NCBI GenBank assembly: GCA_030592085.1
Contig: JAUUZV010000162.1
Span: 1 to 5,592, forward strand
DNA: 5,592 nucleotides
Origin: Clostridia bacterium
GTDB lineage: Bacteria > Bacillota > Clostridia > DUPQ01
Reading direction: 5' to 3'
Below the pieces are notes generated by a model. That model had not been told where the DNA came from, did not search any database, and was given only the letters and a program-made list of their open reading frames with translations. Shown piece by piece: positions 1 to 5,556 of the stretch; position 1 is the stretch's first letter, and every line of letters starts with the position of its first letter. Made by a program: the position numbers and the translations under genes.

Positions 1-306
1 ATTTATATATATTTCAGCTGACTGCTGTGATAAGGTTTCACCCATTGATGAAATTACATGCATCATATATTCATAAGGTTTAGATATTAAAACCCTCTTA
101 ATGCTTATGTATCCTCCACCGCCTCTTTTACTTTCAACATAATAACCTTTATCAGTAGTAAAGCGTGTACCAATAACATAGTTAATCTGTGATGGTACAC
201 ATTTAAAGTAAGTCGCTAATTCGTTCCTTTGTATTTCAATACCATTTTCTGTTTCTTTTAGCATATCTTTTATAAAATCTTCAATTATATCGCTTAGTCG
301 TGCCAT
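1..306 (-). CDS. ctsR: CtsR, class III heat-shock repressor (3' end beyond the window)
   Basis: CtsR is a dimeric winged-helix repressor of Clp chaperone and protease genes. My translation gives 102 residues from the ATG at 304-306, and the frame is still open at base 1. The family is about 150 residues long, so the C-terminal, Clp/McsB-related domain is cut off by the window edge. Visible family signatures are the N-terminal MARLSDIIEDFIK, the helix-turn-helix around residues 25-49 (CVPSQINYVI at 36-45), and the glycine-rich wing SKRGGGGYI at 59-67. In the family, this wing is the reported thermosensing loop, and an arginine beside it is a target of the McsB arginine kinase (R61 here by position). 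The start is fixed by an AAGGAAGG Shine-Dalgarno just upstream. A promoter and CtsR operator precede it, so autoregulation is likely. In relatives, mcsA, mcsB and clpC follow ctsR; here they would lie left of base 1. Identity is confident. Confidence 0.96.
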   Translation of the reverse strand, partial: MARLSDIIEDFIKDMLKETENGIEIQRNELATYFKCVPSQINYVIGTRFTTDKGYYVESKRGGGGYISIKRVLISKPYEYMMHVISSMGETLSQQSAEIYIN

Positions 307-318
307 GGCATTCCTTCC

Positions 319-335
319 TTTGACTATCTCTGACC
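319..335 (-). promoter_or_regulatory. CtsR operator in front of ctsR
   Basis: The minus strand reads GGTCAGAGATAGTCAAA. The established CtsR operator is a direct heptad repeat, (A/G)GTCAAA-NAN-(A/G)GTCAAA. The second heptad matches exactly, the spacer (GAT) fits NAN, and the first heptad has one mismatch (GGTCAGA). The site begins two bases downstream of the predicted -10 hexamer, covers the expected transcription start, and runs up to the Shine-Dalgarno region. Repression by blocking RNA polymerase, with CtsR controlling its own operon, is the natural inference. Confidence 0.88.
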
Positions 336-337
336 TT

Positions 338-366
338 ATTATATAAAATATGCACTTAAAAAACAA
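338..366 (-). promoter_or_regulatory. Sigma-A type promoter of ctsR
   Basis: On the minus strand a perfect TATAAT -10 lies at 338-343. Seventeen bases upstream, at 361-366, is a weak -35, TTGTTT, matching TTGACA at three of six positions. Transcription should begin near 331, inside the CtsR operator, giving a leader of about 25 bases. The -35 overlaps the T-run of the terminator for the preceding lipoprotein gene, so terminator and promoter share bases. Confidence 0.7.
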
Positions 367-387
367 GCCCCCATAAAATGGGAGCTT
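358..387 (-). terminator. Rho-independent terminator after the DUF4349 lipoprotein gene
   Basis: On the minus strand AAGCTCCCA (379-387) pairs with TGGGGGCTT (365-373) across a five-base loop. That makes a 9-bp stem with one G-U wobble, followed by GTTTTTT. It lies 12 bases past the TAG stop of the lipoprotein gene and separates it from ctsR. Confidence 0.9.
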
Positions 388-399
388 ATCATTTACTTA

Positions 400-1323
400 C
401 TATTCTTTTTTCTTTTTCTTTCTTTTTGATAATTTAACAATTAACACCACACCTGCTGCTAGTAGCAATAATGCAGGTATTGCTCCTGCTAAGAAAATAA
501 TTGCATCTCCTAAAAAGGATACTCCATCTACAAGATTTTCCCATATTGAGCCAAAGAATCCTTTTGGTTCAACAAGAGTTGATTCATCATCTGGTCCGAT
601 TTCATTAATTGTCAATTGTATTGTTGAATATTCTACTTGATCATCCCAACGTAAAATATTACCTTTTAATTGTTCAATTTCATACAATACTTCAGTAATT
701 CGGCTTTGAATTTCAAAATATACATTTGCATCATCTACTTCTGTTAAATATTGTTCAAGTCTAGTTTTCTCATCTTCTTTCAATTCAATTCTAGCTTCAG
801 TATCATAATACATATATGAAATATCATCTGTTCCAGTTGTTTGATTAACTACTAGACCAATACTAGCTAAGTCGCTAAAAAATCCACCAAATCTAGATGC
901 TTCTAAACGGATAGTTAAATTAGCATTAGTTAACATGATTTTTTCACCGTCAATATATCTTGGTGTTTTCCATATATTACTATTTTGAATATATCCACTA
1001 TCACTAATTAATGCTTCTAAATCGCTAAATGCTGAATCATAATCTGTGACTTCCATGGTAGCAGAACCATTTTTAATAATTTTTTGCTGATTATTAATAG
1101 TACTCTCTGTAGTTGTAAGATACTGCACACTTGAGCCTACACTATCTTCCATATCGACAGAAACTCCTTCAGCTTTATCATAATTATATGCTGGTTCAAT
1201 GTTCCCAGTTGATCCATATTCATCTGTTCCGACATCTTCAGCTGATCTATCTGCCATTCCACAAGCACTTAACAAGCTAATGCTTAATATAATTATTATA
1301 AATATAATAAGTCTTTTTTTCAT
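400..1323 (-). CDS. DUF4349-type lipoprotein with C-terminal membrane anchor
   Basis: This 307-residue protein has a bacterial lipoprotein signal: basic MKKR, an isoleucine-rich core (5-17) and a lipobox L18-S19-A20-C21, so Cys21 should be lipidated after export. An acidic, low-complexity linker (about 22-80) follows. The stretch from IIKNGSATMEV (82-92) through LTIRLEASRF (136-145) and a helical, charged segment (about 173-225, probably coiled coil) to the strand YSTIQLTINE (232-241) resembles the DUF4349 family. A hydrophobic helix (about 272-297) and a lysine-rich tail (SKRKKKKKE) end the protein. It would be held by lipid at one end and a membrane helix at the other, with the domain outside the cell. 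The molecular function of DUF4349 is unknown to me; an envelope-stress role is inferred only from the ECF-like promoter upstream. The GAGAGAAGG Shine-Dalgarno (1331-1339) supports the start, and the gene sits alone between two terminators. The family call is from memory of sequence pattern. Confidence 0.85.
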   Translation of the reverse strand: MKKRLIIFIIIILSISLLSACGMADRSAEDVGTDEYGSTGNIEPAYNYDKAEGVSVDMEDSVGSSVQYLTTTESTINNQQKIIKNGSATMEVTDYDSAFSDLEALISDSGYIQNSNIWKTPRYIDGEKIMLTNANLTIRLEASRFGGFFSDLASIGLVVNQTTGTDDISYMYYDTEARIELKEDEKTRLEQYLTEVDDANVYFEIQSRITEVLYEIEQLKGNILRWDDQVEYSTIQLTINEIGPDDESTLVEPKGFFGSIWENLVDGVSFLGDAIIFLAGAIPALLLLAAGVVLIVKLSKRKKKKKE

Positions 1324-1350
1324 AATGATACCTTCTCTCTTTATATATCA

Positions 1351-1376
1351 GACGAGATACATTCAAATTTAGTTCC
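1351..1376 (-). promoter_or_regulatory. Candidate ECF-sigma-type promoter of the lipoprotein gene
   Basis: The minus strand carries GGAAC (1372-1376), a 17-base spacer, then CGTC (1351-1354). This matches the general ECF pattern of a -35 containing AAC and a -10 containing CGT, as in the Bacillus sigma-M/W/V promoters. The predicted start near 1344 leaves a leader of about 20 bases with the Shine-Dalgarno intact. No sigma-A promoter with acceptable spacing fits here. The run of seven Ts just upstream belongs to the terminator of the preceding gene. The motif is short, so this is a candidate only. Confidence 0.55.
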
Positions 1377-1403
1377 AAAAAAACCCACATTTTACTGTGG
1401 GTT
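1377..1403 (-). terminator. Rho-independent terminator of the rex / EF-G-like unit
   Basis: On the minus strand AACCCACA (1396-1403) pairs perfectly with TGTGGGTT (1382-1389) around a six-base loop. The T-run starts in the last stem bases and reaches seven Ts. It begins eight bases after the TAA of the EF-G-like gene. Confidence 0.93.
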
Positions 1404-1410
1404 AATTTCT

Positions 1411-3480
1411 TTAATCATCATCACTCTTTGTTGCGGCAATAACTTTCTCAGCTAGTTGTGAAGGAATTTCGTCATATCTAACGGGTTCCATTGTAAATCG
1501 TCCTCTACCTTGCGTCATTGATCTCAAATCATTTGTATATTTAAACATCTCAGCATATGGTACTTCAGCTTCTACTTTTTGTAAACCACCGGTAATAGGA
1601 GTCATACCCATAATTCTTCCTCGTCTTTTACTAACGTCTCCCATTATATCTCCTAAATATGCATCTGGAATAATTACTTCATATCTCATAATCGGTTCTA
1701 ATAAAACAGGTTTAGCTTCTTTTAGTTTTCTATATGCATTACCAGCTGCTATTTTAAACGCCATTTCCGATGAGTCAACATCATGATAAGATCCATCAAC
1801 GAGAGTTGCCTTTAAGTTCACCATTGGATATCCAGCCAATACTCCCTTATTAATACAATCTTTTAAACCTTTTTCAACAGCAGGTATATAGTTTTTAGGA
1901 ACTGAACCACCAAAGATTTTTTCCTCAAATGTTAATCCTTCACCTTCGCCTGGCTCGAACTCAATCCAGATATGTCCGTATTGTCCATGTCCACCTGATT
2001 GTTTTTTGTGTTTTCCTTCAACTTTTATTTTGCTTTTTATTGCTTCCCTATATGGAATAATTGGATCAGATAAAGTCATCTCTACTCCAAATTTAGCTTT
2101 TAATTTACTACGTAATACATCAATATGCTGTTCTCCAATACCTGCAATTAATGTTTGATGTGTTTCTTTATTAATTGTAAGTGTAAAAGTTGGATCTTCA
2201 TCTTGTAATTTATGTAACCCAGAGCTAATCTTTTCTTCTTCACCTTTTTTAACAGGAGATACACCTAATGAAATTGATGGAGCTGGGAAAACAATTTTAG
2301 TTAATTCAACTGGATTCTCAATATCAGATAATGTATCGTTTGTGTTGGTATCTGATAATTTAGCAACTGCTCCTATGTCACCAGTAGTAACAACAGAAGT
2401 TGCTTCTTGTTTTTTACCTCTAACTGTAAATAGATTAGAAATTTTTTCATTTTTCCCAGTACGGCTATTAAATACATGAGTATCATTTTTCATTTCACCA
2501 GAATAAACTTTAAATATCGAAATTTTCCCAACAAATGGGTCAGCAATAGTTTTAAAAACTAAGGCTGATAGTGTTTCATCTTTTGATGACTTTAAGGTTA
2601 TCTCTTCATCTGCACCTATTTTCTTAGCAACAACATCGCCTGAGCTAATTGGACTAGGAACATATTCAATAATTGCATTTAATAATAATTGTACTCCAGC
2701 ATTTGTGCTAGCTGAACCACAGAATACAGGAACTATAAAGTCATTTTTTATTCCTTCTAATAATCCTTTTTGAATTTCTTCGTCTGTAAAAGCAACTTCA
2801 TCAAAGTATTTTTCCATTAATTCTTCATTAGTTTCAGCAACAGCTTCCATTAATGGTTCTCTAATTTCTTTAACTTTATCTATAAACTCTGCCGGTATAG
2901 GCATTTCAACAAATTTTTCACCTTCAAAATGTTTAGCTTTTTGATGAATTACATCAACAATACCAATAAATTTTTCATTTTCAATAATTGGTAATTCAAA
3001 TGCAATAACTTTTTTACCAAATTCTTTTACTAGCTGTTCATATGTTTTAAAGTAATCAGCATTTTCTTCATCTAATTTACTGATAAAGAACATTTTACTA
3101 ATTCCATCTGCTTCAACAAATTCCCATGCTTTTTCAGTTCCTACTTCAACACCATTTTTTGCTGGAACACATATAATTGCACTGCTAGCAACTTTTAATC
3201 CACTTTTTACTTCTCCTACAAAGTCAAAGTATCCAGGAGTATCAATAATATTTATTTTGTGATCATTCCACTCTAACGGTGCCATTGTTGTATTAATTGA
3301 AATAGCTCTCTTTATTTCCTCTGGGTCAAAGTCACATATTGTTGTTCCTTTATTTACATTCCCAATTCTATCAGTAGCTTTCGCAGTAAATAGTAATGCC
3401 TCTGCTAAGGTTGTTTTCCCCGCAGAGCCATGCCCTAAAAGGCAAATGTTCCTAATATCTTCGCTGTTATAGTTCTTCAT
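1411..3480 (-). CDS. EF-G-like translational GTPase (EF-G2 type paralogue)
   Basis: The 689-residue protein has the full five-domain EF-G layout: GTPase domain (about 8-275), domain II (300-384), III (396-470), IV (475-592, including SGGHGQYGH and YHDVDSSE) and V (593-680). Canonical EF-G moves tRNA and mRNA on the ribosome using GTP. Here the G-motifs deviate: P-loop GHGSAGKT (16-23) has Ser19 for the usual Asp; switch I RAISI (58-62) has Ser61 for Thr; switch II DTPGY (80-84) has Tyr84 for the catalytic His; and G4 is SKLD (134-137) instead of NKxD. GSA (255-257) of G5 is kept. Most of these changes mark the EF-G2 or EF-G-like subfamily, so this is probably not the housekeeping fusA, which normally sits with rpsL and rpsG. 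The domain IV tip His566 is retained, so ribosome binding is plausible; the actual role is uncertain. TAGGGGG (3487-3493) is the Shine-Dalgarno. Cotranscription with rex is likely. Confidence 0.9.
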   Translation of the reverse strand: MKNYNSEDIRNICLLGHGSAGKTTLAEALLFTAKATDRIGNVNKGTTICDFDPEEIKRAISINTTMAPLEWNDHKINIIDTPGYFDFVGEVKSGLKVASSAIICVPAKNGVEVGTEKAWEFVEADGISKMFFISKLDEENADYFKTYEQLVKEFGKKVIAFELPIIENEKFIGIVDVIHQKAKHFEGEKFVEMPIPAEFIDKVKEIREPLMEAVAETNEELMEKYFDEVAFTDEEIQKGLLEGIKNDFIVPVFCGSASTNAGVQLLLNAIIEYVPSPISSGDVVAKKIGADEEITLKSSKDETLSALVFKTIADPFVGKISIFKVYSGEMKNDTHVFNSRTGKNEKISNLFTVRGKKQEATSVVTTGDIGAVAKLSDTNTNDTLSDIENPVELTKIVFPAPSISLGVSPVKKGEEEKISSGLHKLQDEDPTFTLTINKETHQTLIAGIGEQHIDVLRSKLKAKFGVEMTLSDPIIPYREAIKSKIKVEGKHKKQSGGHGQYGHIWIEFEPGEGEGLTFEEKIFGGSVPKNYIPAVEKGLKDCINKGVLAGYPMVNLKATLVDGSYHDVDSSEMAFKIAAGNAYRKLKEAKPVLLEPIMRYEVIIPDAYLGDIMGDVSKRRGRIMGMTPITGGLQKVEAEVPYAEMFKYTNDLRSMTQGRGRFTMEPVRYDEIPSQLAEKVIAATKSDDD

Positions 3481-3497
3481 TTTAGTCCCCCTAAAAA

Positions 3498-4127
3498 TTA
3501 ATTATTATTTATTTTATATCCAAGTACCATAATACTGTCACTTAGATGTACATTTTCTACAATAATTTCTTTTGGTAATGTTAATTCCATAGCAGAAAAA
3601 TTCCATAGTCCTTTGACTCCATATTCAAACATATTTTCTGCAACTTCCTTTGTTCGCTCTCTTGGTACTGTTAATGCAACGATATCAACATTTGTAGTTT
3701 TAATAAATTCCTTAACATCCTTAATATCTAAAACTTTGATTCCATTTATTTCGCTACCTATTAATTCTTCCTTTATATCAAAAATTCCTGTGACCTTAAA
3801 TCCTCTACTTTGTATACTTTCTGAATTAGCAATTGCACGTCCCATATTACCAGCTCCAATAACGATTACATTAAATCCTTTATCTGTACCAAGTATTGTG
3901 CTAATTGAGTCAAATAGGAATTCTACATTATATCCATATCCTTGTTGTCCAAACTCACCAAAGCAACTTAAATCTTGTCTGATTTGAGATGCAGTTAATC
4001 CCATTCGCAAACTAAGTTCTTTTGATGAAACTCTTAATATATCATTATTTTTCAATTCACAGAGATACCGTAGATATCTTGGTAATCTCTTTATTACAGC
4101 TTCTGAAACAATCTTTCTGTTACCCAT
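3498..4127 (-). CDS. rex: Rex, redox-sensing transcriptional repressor
   Basis: Rex is a homodimeric repressor that senses the NADH/NAD+ ratio. It leaves its operators when NADH rises, releasing fermentative and respiratory genes. The 209-residue length is typical. The N-terminal winged helix contains SSKELSLRMG (34-43) and the recognition segment TASQIRQDLSCFG (45-57), followed by the Rex signature FGQQGYGYNV (59-68). A Rossmann domain follows, with GAGNMG (91-96) binding the dinucleotide phosphates and Asp117 at the end of the second strand expected to bind adenosine ribose. VPRERTKEVA (154-163), LWNFS (174-178) and ENVHLSDS (191-198) are also family hallmarks, the last leading into the domain-swapped C-terminal helix. 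No key residue appears lost. The gene is first after a consensus promoter and only 17 bases ahead of the EF-G-like gene with no terminator between them. A weak Rex-like palindrome overlaps its promoter, suggesting autoregulation. Identity is secure. Confidence 0.96.
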   Translation of the reverse strand: MGNRKIVSEAVIKRLPRYLRYLCELKNNDILRVSSKELSLRMGLTASQIRQDLSCFGEFGQQGYGYNVEFLFDSISTILGTDKGFNVIVIGAGNMGRAIANSESIQSRGFKVTGIFDIKEELIGSEINGIKVLDIKDVKEFIKTTNVDIVALTVPRERTKEVAENMFEYGVKGLWNFSAMELTLPKEIIVENVHLSDSIMVLGYKINNN

Positions 4128-4130
4128 TTA

Positions 4131-4136
4131 CTCCTC
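4131..4136 (-). promoter_or_regulatory. Closely spaced ribosome-binding site of rex
   Basis: GAGGAG on the minus strand lies only three bases (TAA) before the rex ATG, which is tighter than the usual five to nine. It still marks MGNRK as the start: the TAA is in frame with rex and blocks any upstream extension, and no alternative start codon appears in the first residues. Close spacing may lower translation initiation. Confidence 0.75.
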
Positions 4137-4161
4137 GATTTCCATGTTTTTAGCAAATAGA

Positions 4162-4191
4162 ATTATATAATATTTGTACGCTTTTTGTCAA
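4162..4191 (-). promoter_or_regulatory. Consensus sigma-A promoter of rex and the EF-G-like gene
   Basis: A perfect TTGACA (4186-4191) and a perfect TATAAT (4162-4167) on the minus strand are separated by 18 bases. The -35 begins immediately after the TAA stop of the HEAT-like gene. Transcription should start near 4155, leaving a leader of about 28 bases. Both hexamers being exact, in the only noncoding space before rex, makes this a strong call. Confidence 0.9.
4174..4191 (-). promoter_or_regulatory. Weak Rex-like operator within the rex promoter
   Basis: The minus strand reads TTGACAAAAAGCGTACAA. Against the Rex consensus TTGTTAA-N4-TTAACAA it has the right total length of 18 and matches 9 of 14 defined positions, including both outer TTG and CAA ends. 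It covers the -35 and most of the spacer, where binding would block polymerase. Three of the matches come from the -35 itself, so chance is a real alternative. Confidence 0.3.
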
Positions 4192-4983
4192 TTAAATATC
4201 ATATTCCATGCCGCCAAGTGATACTATGGAGCTTCTTACATCCATTGTAGTGGTTTCATCTAGTTTTTTTAGATTTCTAGATAGATATCCTCTTAAGAAG
4301 GATACTGCCTTTTTATTACCATAATCAACTAAACATCTAGCCACAATTCCTATATCATCTGCTTTTAAAAAACAGTCTTTTAACAATTTATAAATGACAT
4401 CAAACTTATGATTTTCATCAATTTTCACTAAAGCTATTAACAAATGATAATCATCTCCACTAATTAACTCACTTTGTTCTAGTTTGTTATTTAAAATTGT
4501 AATGGCCACCTCTCCTATATCAATTAGAGCTTGTCTAGCAATTTCTTTAATCAACTCTTCTTTGGTTCTATAAATTTCATCAATTAGTGGTTGTACATGA
4601 GTAACGTTTTTTATCTCACCTAATATTCTAATTGCAGTAGCTTTTATTTCCATATCAAATTCACCAAAAGCGAACTGTTCAATTTGTGTAATCCCTTGTA
4701 ATCTAAGAACAGTATTTACAAAAGACATTGGGACAAATTCATCACACATCTCATTTGCAATTTCAAATACACTTATTAGTTCTTCAGTTGAGGAAATCGA
4801 TTCAAAATATGAGGTAGGTAATTTCCCTTCAAATGGTAGTTTTTCAAAATCAGCTCGTGCTTGATTTATTAATAGTTCATACTGCTTAGGTGATTTGACA
4901 TACATTAAACCTTCTTCACAAGTTTTTTGTATAATCGTATTATAGTTTATAAATAACTGTTTATATGTTTCTTTTCTAACCAT
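4192..4983 (-). CDS. HEAT-repeat-like alpha-solenoid protein, function unknown
   Basis: I do not recognise this 263-residue protein as a named gene. It has no signal peptide, membrane helix or tryptophan and appears cytoplasmic. From about residue 85 onward it falls into successive helix pairs resembling HEAT or PBS-lyase repeats. The clearest are EIKATAIRILGEI (112-124) with HVQPLIDEIY (129-138), and EIARQALIDIG (147-157) with AITILNNKLE (160-169); weaker units lie around 178-205 and 210-238. Repeats of this kind usually make protein-binding scaffolds, and no catalytic motif is visible. The N-terminal 80 residues are helical, charged and lack a recognisable domain. The start codon lies inside the end of the membrane-protein gene (8-base overlap), with TGAGGAC (4991-4997) as ribosome-binding site, so the two are probably translationally coupled and may form a complex. 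No terminator follows; the rex promoter starts directly after its stop. Confidence 0.8.
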   Translation of the reverse strand: MVRKETYKQLFINYNTIIQKTCEEGLMYVKSPKQYELLINQARADFEKLPFEGKLPTSYFESISSTEELISVFEIANEMCDEFVPMSFVNTVLRLQGITQIEQFAFGEFDMEIKATAIRILGEIKNVTHVQPLIDEIYRTKEELIKEIARQALIDIGEVAITILNNKLEQSELISGDDYHLLIALVKIDENHKFDVIYKLLKDCFLKADDIGIVARCLVDYGNKKAVSFLRGYLSRNLKKLDETTTMDVRSSIVSLGGMEYDI

Positions 4984-5506
4984 CTAAAAAGTCCTCATTA
5001 TTTTTTTTGGTCAATAAGTTTCTAACACTAACATCGTAATATCCTATTAAATATCCAACTAAGCTCATTATTGGCACACTTATTGTGGCAATTAAATATG
5101 CATACCACGTGTAACCTAACCCTCTTATTAAAAAATACATTGGTCCAAATAAACTTCTAAAAAGCACATGAAAACTTTGCATTGCAATTGTACCTGGTTG
5201 ATATATTAGAAAATATAGTACTTCAATAAGTATAAAAGGTGAAAATCCAATTAAACCATACACAAACCCTTTCAATGCGTAAGAAGGAATATTTGCAGCT
5301 GGATTTTTTTCATTGAATCCAATTTTTCTCATCTGTTGAGTCATAAATGACCACAAAAACAAAAAAAGAATAAATGAAAGAATAGTTAACCAAAGATATT
5401 GGTTGTTTTCCATACTCAATGGTCCAATCATAAAAAAAGAAAATAAGAAAACAGCTGATAGGTAAGTTATAGCAACCTTACCACTACTTTTTAAAGTTTG
5501 TTTCAT
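4976..5506 (-). CDS. Multi-pass membrane protein, function unknown
   Basis: The 176-residue product is strongly hydrophobic. Likely membrane helices lie at about 11-29, 37-55, 77-102 and 132-156, with a further possible hydrophobic segment at 112-128. Lysine and arginine cluster at the N-terminus (KQTLKSSGK), after helix 2 (QQMRKIGF, 57-64) and at the C-terminus (VRNLLTKKNNEDFLDG). By the positive-inside rule this suggests cytoplasmic ends, which works with four membrane spans. There is no signal-peptide cleavage site, catalytic motif or transporter signature that I can identify. AAAGGAG (5514-5520), seven bases before the ATG, is an excellent Shine-Dalgarno and fixes the start. The gene overlaps the HEAT-like gene by eight bases, so both are probably made together. 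The terminator directly upstream leaves almost no room for a separate promoter. The coding call is firm; the function is unknown. Confidence 0.83.
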   Translation of the reverse strand: MKQTLKSSGKVAITYLSAVFLFSFFMIGPLSMENNQYLWLTILSFILFLFLWSFMTQQMRKIGFNEKNPAANIPSYALKGFVYGLIGFSPFILIEVLYFLIYQPGTIAMQSFHVLFRSLFGPMYFLIRGLGYTWYAYLIATISVPIMSLVGYLIGYYDVSVRNLLTKKNNEDFLDG

Positions 5507-5520
5507 TCTTTAACTCCTTT

Positions 5521-5549
5521 AAAAAAGCCCAGAATAGTTCTGGGCTTTT
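5521..5549 (-). terminator. Terminator hairpin abutting the next Shine-Dalgarno
   Basis: On the minus strand AAAAGCCCAGAA (5538-5549) pairs perfectly with TTCTGGGCTTTT (5523-5534) around a three-base loop, with the T-run extending to 5521. It begins seven bases after the stop of the partial upstream gene, and its last T is directly followed by the AAAGGAG of the membrane-protein gene. It is a standard terminator in form and near-symmetric, so it could also act weakly on the plus strand. Confidence 0.9.
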
Positions 5550-5556
5550 AATATGT

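Noticed and set aside
1340..1366. Sigma-A-like TTGAAT and TATAAA boxes before the lipoprotein gene
   Set aside because: The spacer is only 15 bases and the predicted start would fall inside the Shine-Dalgarno, so the ECF-like pair slightly upstream fits better.
1411..1425. Shared Ser-Asp-Asp-Asp C-terminus of the EF-G-like protein and the partial gene at 5557-5592
   Set aside because: Short acidic ends are common, and the residues before them differ, so this is not evidence of homology or a duplication.
3613..3987. A 124-codon plus-strand open reading frame
   Set aside because: It lies wholly antisense to rex, whose protein is conserved along its length. The predicted product is low-complexity (rich in Ile, Ser, Leu and Pro), which is typical of the reverse strand of an AT-rich gene.
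4128..4145. A five-codon mini-ORF (ATG GAA ATC GAG GAG TAA) ending exactly before the rex ATG
   Set aside because: It has no Shine-Dalgarno of its own, and its GAG GAG codons are simply the rex ribosome-binding site. A leader-peptide role cannot be supported.
1411..5506. Possible Mollicute code with TGA read as tryptophan
   Set aside because: All ten Trp codons in the five complete proteins are TGG, and no frame needs a TGA read through. Standard code is sufficient.
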